The notes below the pieces were generated by a model that did not search any database, had not been told where the DNA came from, and saw nothing but the letters and a program-made list of their open reading frames with translations. Both the position numbers and the translations under genes were made by a program. Positions 55,782 to 64,000 of a stretch of 64,000 bases of DNA are shown here, one piece after another. Source of the DNA: Granulosicoccus antarcticus IMCC3135 (GTDB lineage Bacteria > Pseudomonadota > Gammaproteobacteria > Granulosicoccales > Granulosicoccaceae); contig NZ_CP018632.1 in assembly GCF_002215215.1 (NCBI RefSeq), positions 4,770,501-4,834,500 on the forward strand. Reading direction: 5' to 3'. The stretch's first letter is position 1. Each line of letters begins with the position of its first letter.

Positions 55782-56380
55782 GCCGTAAACTGATCGCAAT
55801 ATTGCGTGGAATTACCAAGGATGAAGTCATTGATGCAGCAACGGTCCTGATCGATGCCGGCATTACCTCCATTGAAGTTCCCTTGAACTCACCTGAAGCA
55901 ACAGTCAGCATTGGCATGTTGGTAGAAGCCTTTGGCGACCAGGCGCTGATCGGCGCCGGTACGGTTCTGACTGTCGAAGATGTTGACAAAGTTGCCGCTG
56001 TCGGCGGACGCATGATTGTTTCACCCAATTGCAATCCTGCCGTCATCAAGGCAAGCAAGTCGCACTCGATGTTCTCCTACCCCGGAGTCATGACGGCCAC
56101 CGAATGTTTCGCCGCACTGGAACACGGCGCTGATGGCCTCAAGTTCTTCCCCTCATTTCTGCTCGGTACAGCCGGTCTTGCCGCTTTGAAGGCCGTACTA
56201 CCCGCCAGTGCAGAGACCTATGCGGTCGGCGGTGTCGGGCCGGACAACTTCAAAGAGTGGATGGATGCAGGGATTACCGGTTTTGGTATCGGTACCGGTA
56301 TTTTCAAACCAGGCTTCACCACTGATGATGTGGCGAGTCGTGCTGCAGCTATCGTCAAAGCTTACGATAGCTGCAGCTAG
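55778..56380 (+). CDS. dgoA: 2-dehydro-3-deoxy-6-phosphogalactonate aldolase
   Basis: 200 aa, GTG start overlapping the dgoK stop. It cleaves KDPGal into pyruvate and glyceraldehyde-3-phosphate. Motifs: LIAILRGITKDEV (~4), SIEVPLNSPEA (~31), LIGAGTVLTVEDVD (~57) and GADGLKFFPS (~120), where the Lys forms the Schiff base, then VGGVGPDNFKEW. The small KDPG/KDPGal aldolase length is as expected. It ends 16 bp from the convergent ppk2 gene. Confidence 0.92.
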   Translation: MSRKLIAILRGITKDEVIDAATVLIDAGITSIEVPLNSPEATVSIGMLVEAFGDQALIGAGTVLTVEDVDKVAAVGGRMIVSPNCNPAVIKASKSHSMFSYPGVMTATECFAALEHGADGLKFFPSFLLGTAGLAALKAVLPASAETYAVGGVGPDNFKEWMDAGITGFGIGTGIFKPGFTTDDVASRAAAIVKAYDSCS

Positions 56381-56395
56381 AGGTCGCACCAACGA

Positions 56396-57325
56396 CTAAC
56401 CGTAGCGGTTCTTCACATACAACTCGGACGGTATGACCTGCCGTTCGTAGTTGGAGTTATAGACACGTTCCGGTAACTCGATAGGCTCATGCGGAACATC
56501 ATCATAGGGCACTTGCTCCAGCAGGTGACTGATGCAATTGAGCCTGGCCACCTTCTTGTCATTGCCTTCAACAATAAACCAGGGCGCTTCAGGAATATTG
56601 GTCCGTTCGAATGCCTGCTCTTTCGCCTTGGTGTATTGCTCCCACTGGACACGCGCCTGCAGGTCCATGGGGCTCAGCTTCCATTGCTTGAGCGGATCCA
56701 GGATACGCATGCTGAATCTGCGTTGCTGCTCTTCATCGGTAATGGAAAACCAGTACTTGATGACTCGTATGCCAGACCGAACCAGCATGCGCTCGAACTC
56801 GGGCACATCCTGATAGAACTGCTCGACCTGATCGGGCGTGGCAAAACCCATGACCTGCTCGACACCTGAGCGGTTGTACCAGGATCGATCAAACAGAACT
56901 ATCTCCCCACCCGATGGCAGATGCGGCACATAGCGCTGAAAATACCATTGCGTTGTCTCACGCTCGGTAGGTTTGTTCAGCGCCACCACTCGGGCCACCC
57001 GTGGATTGAGCCGCTGGGTGATCCGCTTGATAGCGCCCCCCTTGCCAGCAGAATCCCGTCCTTCAAATATGATGGCAATCTTCTCACCCGAATCCACTAC
57101 CCATTCCTGCAATTTGATCAACTCACGCTGCAGCATCAACAACTCGCCCAGATAGACTTTTCTGGACAACTTCGAAGGTGGTGCCGTGGCATAGATCTCG
57201 AGCAGCTCTTCGGGCAAGTCAAACTCGTCATGAAACGGTGCAATGTCGTCATTCAGCAGCTCTTCAATTTCATCCTCGAGCCACTCTGTTTCCTCCAGTG
57301 CCCGCTTGCGTCGTTCGTCACTCAT
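56396..57325 (-). CDS. ppk2: Polyphosphate kinase 2
   Basis: 309 aa from the ATG at 57325 (a TTG at 57331 overlaps the upstream stop). PPK2 enzymes use polyphosphate to phosphorylate nucleoside mono- or diphosphates. Seen: KIAIIFEGRDSAGKGGAIKR (~83-102, Walker A), IVLFDRSWYNRSGVEQVM (~145, Walker B with the R), and the lid region EEQQRRFSMRILDPLKQWKLS (~200). An acidic N-terminus (ETEWLEDEIEELLND) precedes. It lies right behind the glycerophosphodiesterase gene, which may reflect a shared phosphate theme. Confidence 0.93.
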   Translation of the reverse strand: MSDERRKRALEETEWLEDEIEELLNDDIAPFHDEFDLPEELLEIYATAPPSKLSRKVYLGELLMLQRELIKLQEWVVDSGEKIAIIFEGRDSAGKGGAIKRITQRLNPRVARVVALNKPTERETTQWYFQRYVPHLPSGGEIVLFDRSWYNRSGVEQVMGFATPDQVEQFYQDVPEFERMLVRSGIRVIKYWFSITDEEQQRRFSMRILDPLKQWKLSPMDLQARVQWEQYTKAKEQAFERTNIPEAPWFIVEGNDKKVARLNCISHLLEQVPYDDVPHEPIELPERVYNSNYERQVIPSELYVKNRYG

Positions 57326-57327
57326 GG

Positions 57328-58590
57328 TCAAATCATTCCCATGCAGTTGGCATAGAAAGTCGTAGTTGCAGGCCAGTCAGAGAAGACGCCGATAACACCG
57401 ACATCCTGTGCCAGCACATCGATAGTCTTGAGTATGTCACCGTCATTCTTCAGTGCATCCAGCGTGCTCTGGTAGTAATAAGTACCACCGCCTTCGAGCA
57501 CTTCTTCAACGATACGACCGGAACGATCTGATGACCAGGAAATCATGTCCATACCAGCAGCCTTTGCATTGATGGCATAGGTAGATGGCACGATCTGGTT
57601 GGCCTCATCAGTCGTCAGTAATACAGGCATGGGGGGTGCAACAATGTTGAGTCCGGCCTGTTTGAGTGCGGCAAAATCTTCCTGGCTTGGCGGATTTGCA
57701 GCTGTTTCAGCAGGATCACGTCCATCCAGCCACACAGCCTGCTTGCCAAAGGTCGGAAATTCGCGAATCCACAGCTCGGTGTCTTCAATGTCGAAAGACT
57801 GAGGCCAGACATCGTCATAGTAGATACCGGCATCCACGTAGTCCTGAATGAACTTGCGTGCATAGTTTGCTTGCGTCAGCCCTGAATCACCAAAGCCATC
57901 AGTCACGCTCTTGAGCTCTGGCGTGAACTGTCCGCCCAGCTCACCAATCAGCTGGATACTTTCCTTGTGGCTCATCAGGGTCGCACCGGTTGCATAGAGA
58001 TCGGTACGAAAATCAGCGGTACCGCCCATATAGGCTTCAACGGTCGTCGCTGAGGAATCGGCTGAATCCATCTTGCCTTCGAGCGATTTGAATTCTTCCA
58101 GCGTCAGGTCACTGGCACAGCAGCGGGCGCTTGCAGGCTCGATCATCTCACCTGCCTCATCGTACTGAGCCGGTGCGAAGGGAATAGAACACTTTTCTGC
58201 CAGCGGTGTAGCCAGAATATTGGTGGTGGTGTGCAGATCGCATTGTGCGTGCCGACAAACCAGCTCGGCATCACTGGTGAAAGTCACATCACATTCGATA
58301 ATTCCGGCACCCATGCGATGGGCGGCCAGGTAAGCCTCCATGGTGTGTTCCGGAAATTGTAGCGAAGCCCCTCGATGCGCTATCGAAAAATTGCGTCGCT
58401 CATATTGCGTGGTCGTGGCAGCACAGGTTTGCAAAGCCTCTTTCAGCTCACCCTCTTCGAGCTGATCAACCAGATAGAACGGTCGCGGCCCCAGATGGAC
58501 CGGATCGGTAGTCGCGGCGCTTGCCACGTTGATGGCGAGTGAGGATGCTCCTGCGAGGCTCAGTACAATGCTGCTCAGAATGGGATTCAT
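57328..58590 (-). CDS. Periplasmic glycerophosphodiester phosphodiesterase
   Basis: 420 aa with a signal peptide (VLSLAGASSLAINVASA, cleavage near 26). The catalytic face is visible: SIAHRGASLQFPEHTMEAY (~69, HRG and E), GAGIIECDVTFTSDAELVCRH (~95, ExD and H). A Cys-containing insert of ~60 residues follows (CDLHTTTNIL, CSIPFAP, CCASDL), as in the longer GlpQ-like branch. It would hydrolyse glycerophosphodiesters from phospholipids to glycerol-3-phosphate. The stop is 2-5 bp from the ppk2 start. Confidence 0.88.
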   Translation of the reverse strand: MNPILSSIVLSLAGASSLAINVASAATTDPVHLGPRPFYLVDQLEEGELKEALQTCAATTTQYERRNFSIAHRGASLQFPEHTMEAYLAAHRMGAGIIECDVTFTSDAELVCRHAQCDLHTTTNILATPLAEKCSIPFAPAQYDEAGEMIEPASARCCASDLTLEEFKSLEGKMDSADSSATTVEAYMGGTADFRTDLYATGATLMSHKESIQLIGELGGQFTPELKSVTDGFGDSGLTQANYARKFIQDYVDAGIYYDDVWPQSFDIEDTELWIREFPTFGKQAVWLDGRDPAETAANPPSQEDFAALKQAGLNIVAPPMPVLLTTDEANQIVPSTYAINAKAAGMDMISWSSDRSGRIVEEVLEGGGTYYYQSTLDALKNDGDILKTIDVLAQDVGVIGVFSDWPATTTFYANCMGMI

Positions 58591-58640
58591 GTTCTGCTTT
58601 CTCTACGTCAGTTGATATAGCTAGAAAATCAAGCATGCAG

Positions 58641-58655
58641 CATCGCAGCGCGATG
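58641..58655 (-). terminator. Small hairpin after the IclR gene
   Basis: CATCGC-AGC-GCGATG is a perfect 6-bp stem with a 3-base loop in the 102-bp gap between the IclR stop and the GDPD start. The minus strand downstream has only a few Ts (TTGATTTTCT). A transcript end for the sugar operon is possible. Confidence 0.3.
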
Positions 58656-58692
58656 TTAAAGGGACGTTACATTACCGTTAATCCCCATCCTC

Positions 58693-59478
58693 TCAACTAT
58701 CGGCCAAACGACCACCGAGCAAATGCGATATATTTTTACTCATGACGATTAATGCCTTGCGGGTCTGAACCTGAGTCAAATGGTCGCCACTGTTCAATCG
58801 TCGTATGAAGGGAATGGTCACGGCCGCAATTACCTGGCCGGAGTGATCATGGATCGGCGCTGAGATATTGATGACGCCCTCGACGACCATTGAGGGGCAT
58901 TCGCAATAGCCCTGTTTGGCAGCACTCTCACGATTATGAGCGAACAGTTTGCGCAATTTTGCAGACTGATCACTCAACTGCTCTTCCAGTGAGGCGAGCT
59001 CTTGTGCATCCATACTGGCCGTCAGCACCGCACCCGATGCTGTCTGCACAATCGGAACACGAGCACCCAGCCGCACAGAAGTCACATTGTTGCCCGGCGA
59101 ATCAACCTGGGCGATCACCAGAATATCGGTATTGTGCCGAATGGTCATATGGACTGACTGGTTGACCTCCCTCGCCAATGCCTGCATCAGAACGGCGGAC
59201 ACCGTCGATAATCTTCGAATAGGTGGATAGCGATGCGCCACTTCGAACAATTTCGTGGTTAGTGAATAACGCTCGCTGTGATGGTCAAAAGCCACGTACT
59301 CGCGCTCTTCAAGTACCACGAGCATACGAAATATTTCGCTGATGGAGCGATCAAGCGCACGTGCGATGTCCGCCTTTTTCTGCGCCTCTGGTTCGGAGGC
59401 CAGAAACTCGAGAATATCCAGCCCTTTGGAAAGGGCCGGAGCACTGTACTTGTCAGACCGTTCTTGTGGCTGGCTCAT
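58693..59478 (-). CDS. IclR-family transcriptional regulator
   Basis: 261 aa. The winged HTH is at ~15-75 (ALSKGLDILEFLASEPEA, KADIARALDRSISEIFRML), followed by the IclR effector domain (HRYPPIRRLSTVSAVLMQAL, VRLGARVPIVQTASGAVLTA, YCECPSMVVEGVINISAPI). The ATG overlaps the stop of the Gfo/Idh/MocA gene (ATGA). IclR members in such operons usually respond to the sugar acid being degraded, so it likely controls this cluster, perhaps dgoKA as well. Confidence 0.9.
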   Translation of the reverse strand: MSQPQERSDKYSAPALSKGLDILEFLASEPEAQKKADIARALDRSISEIFRMLVVLEEREYVAFDHHSERYSLTTKLFEVAHRYPPIRRLSTVSAVLMQALAREVNQSVHMTIRHNTDILVIAQVDSPGNNVTSVRLGARVPIVQTASGAVLTASMDAQELASLEEQLSDQSAKLRKLFAHNRESAAKQGYCECPSMVVEGVINISAPIHDHSGQVIAAVTIPFIRRLNSGDHLTQVQTRKALIVMSKNISHLLGGRLADS

Positions 59479-60530
59479 TCGGGAAGTCCGGCTATCGGCG
59501 TCGCTGGTGCGGCGCTGCTGTTGTAGGCGGCCTCGACCAGAGCCATGGTTTGCCAGCTGTCTTCGACATTGCTGATCAGTCGCTCATCCTCACCTGTCAG
59601 GAAACGCTGCAATTGTGACATCCGTGAAGCAAAAGCATCCGGAAACCACTCACCTGTCAATGATACCTGCTGCCACTCATCGGTACCTTGCTTGATCCAT
59701 AGCTCATCCGGCTCCCCGTGCGGATAATCCAGATTCACACCCAGCTTTACGTAGGCCGCCCCTGCGCTGCCACACACACGGAACTCGCACGCCTGGAAAC
59801 GCCTGCCATAGGCATGATCATGATTAATGGACAAGCAACAGCGCACCCGATCGCCGTAATCAAGAATGGCCGAGGTACGTGTCTGCGCCATGCTACTGGA
59901 CGGATGCCCCAGAGTCCTGGCGTGTATGCCAAGAGGATTTCCCAGCACGGCACGTATCAGATCCAGGTAATGGATAGAGTGCAGTGTGATCTCCACCCGC
60001 GGCAGCCCTTCGAGAAATTTCCACAGCCCCCAGGGCGTATCCAGCGCCAGCCAGGCATCAAAGTCCAGCACTTCACCCAACATGCCCTTATCGATGGCAT
60101 CCTGCAGAGCCAGCATCATGGGCGAGAAGCGCAGCTGGAAATTAACGGCCGCCTGTAAATCCTTTGCCCGACACAGAGCCAATATTTCTGTGGCCTCTGC
60201 CAGGTCACTGCCCATCGGCTTCTGGATCAGCACTGCAGCACCCTGCGGCAGTTGATCCAGCACACCGACAATAGCTGCCGGTGGTATTGCCAGGTCGAAT
60301 ACGACAGACTTTTCAGCCGTTGCCTCGGCCAGAGTGCTGAAGGCCTGGCAATCCCACTGGGCCGCCAGCTGGCTGGCCTTTTCCTGGTCCGGATCGTAGA
60401 TACCCAGAACCGGATAACCAGCCTTGCCATAAGCCGGTAGATGCGCATCCGAGACGATGGAGCCGGCACCAATGATGACAATGGGCCGAGGTGCGCTGGC
60501 CAGTGGCCAGTGTTGTCTGAGTGATTGCAT
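59475..60530 (-). CDS. Gfo/Idh/MocA family oxidoreductase
   Basis: 351 aa from the ATG at 60530; a longer frame to 60629 would overlap the mutarotase gene. The Rossmann motif is IVIIGAGSIVSDAHLPAYGKAG (~16; split here as seen), with IYDPD binding the ribose. The catalytic Lys is in LIQKPMGSDLAEA (~103) instead of the more common EKP. The C-terminal half is a beta-sheet domain (NFQLRFSPMM, EITLHSIHYLDLIR). Such enzymes oxidise sugars with NAD(P). It follows the mutarotase by 10 bp, consistent with dehydrogenation of the same sugar. Confidence 0.86.
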   Translation of the reverse strand: MQSLRQHWPLASAPRPIVIIGAGSIVSDAHLPAYGKAGYPVLGIYDPDQEKASQLAAQWDCQAFSTLAEATAEKSVVFDLAIPPAAIVGVLDQLPQGAAVLIQKPMGSDLAEATEILALCRAKDLQAAVNFQLRFSPMMLALQDAIDKGMLGEVLDFDAWLALDTPWGLWKFLEGLPRVEITLHSIHYLDLIRAVLGNPLGIHARTLGHPSSSMAQTRTSAILDYGDRVRCCLSINHDHAYGRRFQACEFRVCGSAGAAYVKLGVNLDYPHGEPDELWIKQGTDEWQQVSLTGEWFPDAFASRMSQLQRFLTGEDERLISNVEDSWQTMALVEAAYNSSAAPATPIAGLPE

Positions 60531-60540
60531 GGCTGATCTG

Positions 60541-60870
60541 TCAGTCAAGATGAAAGACATTCTCCATCGTTGCCCACCATTCACCTTCTTCGCGTGTTTC
60601 CAGTGGCTTCTGACATGGCATGCAGACATCCCACCAACGCTGGGTTTCCGGGTCCGCAGCCATCAGGGCTGAGTCAGCCTCGAAGTCCGTGCCGTGATAT
60701 TCCCAGTAAGCGAACAAGAGATTTTCCGGCTCTCTGAGAAATATCGTGTAATTACGGATATTACAGGCGGAGATTCTATCCAGCACACCAGGCCATACAC
60801 CGGCATGCAGCTGTTTGTATTCTGCGATCTTTTCGGCGTTCAAACCGATAACCATGCCCATGCGTTCCAT
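60541..60870 (-). CDS. L-rhamnose mutarotase-like protein
   Basis: 109 aa, the full family length. It opens GMVIGLNAEKIAEYKQLHAGVWP (read in parts: VIGLNAEKIAEY, LHAGVWPGVLD), and has NYTIFLREPENLLFAYWEY and WWDVCMPCQKP, all typical of the RhaM/DUF718 family that interconverts anomers of 6-deoxy sugars. The His and Tyr of the active site are present. It lies between the enolase-type dehydratase and the dehydrogenase, so it probably prepares the pyranose for oxidation. The sugar may be L-rhamnose, L-fucose or a related one. Confidence 0.88.
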   Translation of the reverse strand: MERMGMVIGLNAEKIAEYKQLHAGVWPGVLDRISACNIRNYTIFLREPENLLFAYWEYHGTDFEADSALMAADPETQRWWDVCMPCQKPLETREEGEWWATMENVFHLD

Positions 60871-60885
60871 CTATAGATATCTCCG

Positions 60886-61995
60886 TCAACTGATGTGTGT
60901 CGTCAGGTTTGCAACCCGGCGTTTGTCTATTTCCGACCAGTCCCAGTCTATCCCCAGACCCGGTTCTTCGCTGGGAAAAGCATGCCCGTTTTCCATTCGC
61001 ATACCAGAGCCGGTAATGTCGTCAAGCTGCGGAATATATTCCAGCCAGGGTGCGTTCGGAATGGCGCAGACCAGACTGACATGCAGCTCCATCAGAAAGT
61101 GCGGGCAGACCGGCACATTATGAGCTTCTGCCAGATGGGCCACTTTCAACCACGGCGTGATGCCGCCGATACGGGCCACATCCACCTGCACGATAGAGGC
61201 CCCGCCCAGGCTCAGGTAGTCCTTGAACTGACTGAGCGAGTACAGACTCTCACCTACAGCAATAGGCACACAGGTGCTGGCCGCCAGGCGTACATGCTCC
61301 ATGACATCGTCTGCTGGCATGGGCTCTTCAAACCAGGCAATACCGAATTCCTCCAATACCCGGGCACGGCGCGTGGCTTCAGCCCGGCTGAACGCCTGAT
61401 TGGCATCCACCATGATTTCAGAAGCATCGCCCACGGCGGCTCGCACAGCGGCCAGACGCGCACGATCCTCGGACAGATGCGGCCTGCCAATCTTGATCTT
61501 GGAACCGGCAAAACCCTGTTCGCGTGCTGCCACCGCATCATCCACCAGTGCCTGGGTATCAATATGCAGCCAACCGCCTTCGGTGGTGTACATCGGCACG
61601 CTCTGCTTCGCACCACCGAGCATCCTGTAGAGCGGCAAGGAGGCTCGCTTGCAGCGCAGATCCCATAAAGCTGTATCAATGGTCGCCAGTGCCAGAGAGG
61701 TGATTGCACCAACCGCCGTTGCATGTGTGGAGAACATCAGTGAGCGCCAGAGGCGATCAATATTCTCGGCCTCCTGCCCTATCAGTTGCGGTGCCAGTGT
61801 CTCAGCCAGCAGTGACATGACCGCAGGCCCGCCCTGACCAATGGTGTAGGAGTAACCGACACCCACGGCGCCGTCACTGTCGGTGATTCTGACCAGCGGT
61901 GTCTGCTGACTGTCAAATGACTGGATGGCATCGGTTCGCCTGACTTTAGGTTGCAGGTCAACCATGCACAGTTCAACGTGTTCTATTTTTGCCAT
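60886..61995 (-). CDS. Enolase-superfamily sugar-acid dehydratase (mandelate racemase subgroup)
   Basis: 369 aa. N-terminal capping domain, then the barrel with AGSKIKIGRPHLSED (~165; K-x-K catalytic pair), IMVDANQAFS (~195, metal Asp), AWFEEPMPADD (~221, metal Glu), PIAVGESLYS (~247, metal Glu), and CPHFLMELHVSL (~297, catalytic His). The layout and GGWLH segment resemble talarate/galactarate dehydratases, but the substrate is uncertain. Its product, a 2-keto-3-deoxy acid, could feed DgoK and DgoA encoded 5 kb away. It follows the ABC ATPase gene by 18 bp. Confidence 0.87.
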   Translation of the reverse strand: MAKIEHVELCMVDLQPKVRRTDAIQSFDSQQTPLVRITDSDGAVGVGYSYTIGQGGPAVMSLLAETLAPQLIGQEAENIDRLWRSLMFSTHATAVGAITSLALATIDTALWDLRCKRASLPLYRMLGGAKQSVPMYTTEGGWLHIDTQALVDDAVAAREQGFAGSKIKIGRPHLSEDRARLAAVRAAVGDASEIMVDANQAFSRAEATRRARVLEEFGIAWFEEPMPADDVMEHVRLAASTCVPIAVGESLYSLSQFKDYLSLGGASIVQVDVARIGGITPWLKVAHLAEAHNVPVCPHFLMELHVSLVCAIPNAPWLEYIPQLDDITGSGMRMENGHAFPSEEPGLGIDWDWSEIDKRRVANLTTHIS

Positions 61996-62013
61996 GGTGC
62001 AGTTGAATCAAGT

Positions 62014-63108
62014 TTAGCCGAGACTGTCTTGCGAATCAGAATCGAACAGGTGGGTACGGCTCATATCCAGCTGACAACGCAATGTTTCACCCATTGCAAC
62101 CGGTCGAGGATTTAGCATTTTGGCCTGTATTTCCTGGCCGGCAATCTCACCAAACAGCACGGTTTCCGTACCCAGCGGCTCAGACAGATTGATCAGCAAA
62201 TCAAAACTGGCCGTCTCGCCACTCAGATGCAGGCCATGACCTTCGGGCATGAGGTTATCGGCACGAAAACCGAACACCACCTCCTGATTGGCGATGACCT
62301 TGCCAGTCAAGCGTGATGGCATCGGCAGATGCGTGCCATCGCTGAGCACAAGCTGCAGGGCATCAGCAGTTATTCGGGCATTCAGCAGATTCATGGGTGG
62401 CGAGCCAATGAAGGTTGCCACAAAGGTGTTGACCGGCGTTTCGAACACTTCCAGAGGTGTGCCCTGTTGTTCGATATGACCATCGCGCATGATGACAATG
62501 CGATCGGCCAAGGTCATGGCTTCCACCTGATCATGGGTGACGTACACGATGGTGGTCTGGATACGCCGATGCAGTTTCTTGATCTCAACCCGCATCTGTG
62601 CCCGCAACTTTGCATCCAGATTGGACAGCGGCTCATCGAATAGAAAGACATCCGGGTGCCGAACGATAGCTCTGCCCATGGCAACGCGCTGCCTCTGACC
62701 ACCAGAGAGCTCTGCCGGCTTGCGCTGGAGCAGCTCCCCCAGGCTGAGTATCTCAGCCGCCTCTGCCACCGCCTTTTCGATCTCGGCCTCGCTGCGATTG
62801 GCGATCTTGAGTGAGAAACCCAGATTCTCACCGACCGTCATATGCGGATAGAGCGCGTAGTTCTGAAACACCATGGAGATATTGCGATCACGCGGCGGCA
62901 GATCGTTGACTCGCTGTTCACCGATGTAGATGTCGCCACTACTGAGTTCCTCCAGACCCGCAATCATTCTCAGTGTGGTCGACTTGCCACAGCCTGATGG
63001 CCCTACCAGTACCACAAATTCATTGTGTGCAATATCCAGATCGATACCATGAACAACCTCAAGGTTGCCATAGCTCTTGACGATCTTGTTGAGCTTAACG
63101 CGTGCCAT
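62014..63108 (-). CDS. Sugar ABC transporter ATP-binding protein (UgpC/MalK type)
   Basis: 364 aa. ATPase motifs: [14 protein letters not shown] (~36), [15 protein letters not shown] (~134), [16 protein letters not shown] (~155) and [12 protein letters not shown] (~190). The C-terminal TOBE/regulatory domain (~235-364) is of the MalK/UgpC type, which takes several sugar importers. It follows the permease gene by 3 bp and powers uptake for the downstream dehydratase and dehydrogenase. Confidence 0.93.
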   Translation of the reverse strand: MARVKLNKIVKSYGNLEVVHGIDLDIAHNEFVVLVGPSGCGKSTTLRMIAGLEELSSGDIYIGEQRVNDLPPRDRNISMVFQNYALYPHMTVGENLGFSLKIANRSEAEIEKAVAEAAEILSLGELLQRKPAELSGGQRQRVAMGRAIVRHPDVFLFDEPLSNLDAKLRAQMRVEIKKLHRRIQTTIVYVTHDQVEAMTLADRIVIMRDGHIEQQGTPLEVFETPVNTFVATFIGSPPMNLLNARITADALQLVLSDGTHLPMPSRLTGKVIANQEVVFGFRADNLMPEGHGLHLSGETASFDLLINLSEPLGTETVLFGEIAGQEIQAKMLNPRPVAMGETLRCQLDMSRTHLFDSDSQDSLG

Positions 63109-63111
63109 TGA

Positions 63112-63978
63112 CTATCCTTTGATACCGCCAAAAGTGAGACCGCTGATAAGGTGCTTCTGCACGATGAATGTCAGTATCAGAGCCGGAATGATCATCAGGA
63201 CGGCCAACGCGCACATGCCGCCCCAATTGATAGTGAATTCTGAAGTAAAGTCCAGCAGGCCGACAGGCATGGTCTTGGAGTAAACCGAGCGTGTCAGCTG
63301 ACTGGCCAGAGCGTACTCGTTCCAGGAAGTAAGAAAGGCAAAAATGGCCGCCGATGCAATACCGGCCTTGGCCACTGGAAACTCCACTTTCCAGAAAGCC
63401 TGCCAACGGGTACAACCATCAATCTCTGCAGCCTCTGCCAGCTCTTTGGGAACCTGGCGGAAAAAACCATCAATCAGCCAGATAGAAAACGGCACATTCA
63501 TGGCGACGTAGGCAAGAATCAGCGCAAAGTGCGTGTCGATAATACCCACCTTGGCAAAAACAATGAACAAGGGGAGTGACAAGGCAACCCCGGGCACCGC
63601 ACGGGTCACCATGAAACCGACGAAAATCGCTGACTTGCCGCGAAACCGATAGCGGGCGAATGCGTAGCCTCCGGCAATGCCAATAAGAATGGCTATAAGC
63701 GTACTGGTCAAAGAGATGATCAGGGAATTCATGAAGTAGCGCAGTACCGGTACTCCACCCTCACCCACACCCCCGAACATGGCTCGATAATGGTCAAAGC
63801 TGAGACGCTCGGGAATCCATACCGGCGGTTTTGCCATGATCTCAACGGTTGGCCGGAACGAATTGAGAACAATCCACAAACCGGGCAGACAGATGATCGA
63901 CATGGCGATGAACAACGCGATCAGATGTGCTGCACGCAGGCCTTGCTTCCTGAGTCGATGTTGCTGATTGATATCCAT
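63112..63978 (-). CDS. Carbohydrate ABC transporter permease (MalG type)
   Basis: 288 aa with six helices, starting at ~18 (AHLIALFIAMSIICLPGLW). The EAA loop that docks to the ATPase is ELAEAAEIDGCTRWQAFWKV (~190). The C-terminus (IVQKHLISGLTFGGIKG) is characteristic. The ATG follows directly on the TGA of another reading frame from upstream, most likely the MalF-type partner. Confidence 0.92.
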   Translation of the reverse strand: MDINQQHRLRKQGLRAAHLIALFIAMSIICLPGLWIVLNSFRPTVEIMAKPPVWIPERLSFDHYRAMFGGVGEGGVPVLRYFMNSLIISLTSTLIAILIGIAGGYAFARYRFRGKSAIFVGFMVTRAVPGVALSLPLFIVFAKVGIIDTHFALILAYVAMNVPFSIWLIDGFFRQVPKELAEAAEIDGCTRWQAFWKVEFPVAKAGIASAAIFAFLTSWNEYALASQLTRSVYSKTMPVGLLDFTSEFTINWGGMCALAVLMIIPALILTFIVQKHLISGLTFGGIKG

Positions 63979-64000
63979 TCAGTGATTGAATCCCAGCACT
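63979..64000 (-). CDS. C-terminal end of an upstream ABC permease (partial)
   Basis: The last six codons read VLGFNH and stop with TGA at 63979-63981, directly before the ATG of the MalG-type gene. This spacing and short end fit the MalF-type permease that normally precedes MalG. Too short for a firm identification. Confidence 0.4.

Overview
The window comes from a Gram-negative, aerobic, probably marine gammaproteobacterium. The evidence is two complete TRAP importers, the HutF branch of histidine breakdown, outer-membrane and lipoprotein export signals, a LexA box of the enterobacterial/gammaproteobacterial type, and moderate GC. A Granulosicoccus-like host is my guess; nothing here proves the genus.

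Region 1 (1-16.6 kb, + strand) is the most unusual part. After the tail of one DUF4331 protein and a DUF4331-like lipoprotein comes a tightly packed run. It encodes a cytoplasmic FAD/NAD(P) oxidoreductase fused to two cyclic-nucleotide-binding domains and a four-cluster ferredoxin domain; a membrane protein with two H-x13-H helix pairs (b-haem type); a cytochrome with an FHA-like domain, one membrane helix and ten haem motifs; a GlcG/HbpS-like lipoprotein; an outer-membrane beta-barrel; a decahaem cytochrome ending in LVIVD propeller repeats; a pentahaem cytochrome; and a tail-anchored protein with two FHA domains. I infer a route for electrons from NAD(P)H across the inner membrane and periplasm to an outer-membrane conduit, with cNMP and phospho-threonine sensing built in.

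Region 2 (16.6-22 kb) holds a D-2-hydroxyacid dehydrogenase, a DUF1328 peptide, a 271-bp MITE-like element whose right end supplies the C-terminus of a metallophosphoesterase, a lipid kinase, a sorbosone-dehydrogenase-like lipoprotein and a small secreted protein. Region 3 (22.1-32 kb) is a giant cyclic beta-1,2-glucan synthase, divergent from a lone phage-type tail sheath protein.

Region 4 (32-42 kb) has a TRAP importer, a HAD-IIA phosphatase, a hydrolase remnant, an Rhs/DUF6531-lipase protein overlapping an ankyrin-type membrane protein (a candidate toxin-immunity pair), an SRPBCC/ArsR pair, and a DUF222-HNH nuclease gene preceded by a near-perfect LexA box.

Region 5 (42-53 kb) is a second TRAP importer, a chimeric pseudogene and the hut genes (hutC, hutD, hutF, hutH, hutU). 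The same ATATGT-N4-ACATAT palindrome lies before the TRAP operon and between hutF and hutH, which suggests both answer to HutC. hutI and hutG are not in the window.

Region 6 (53-64 kb) carries an NCS2 permease, dgoK-dgoA, a polyphosphate kinase 2, a glycerophosphodiesterase and a minus-strand operon for uptake and breakdown of a sugar or sugar acid (ABC importer, enolase-superfamily dehydratase, rhamnose-mutarotase-like protein, Gfo/Idh/MocA dehydrogenase, IclR regulator). I saw no complete tRNA, rRNA, CRISPR array or insertion-sequence transposase.
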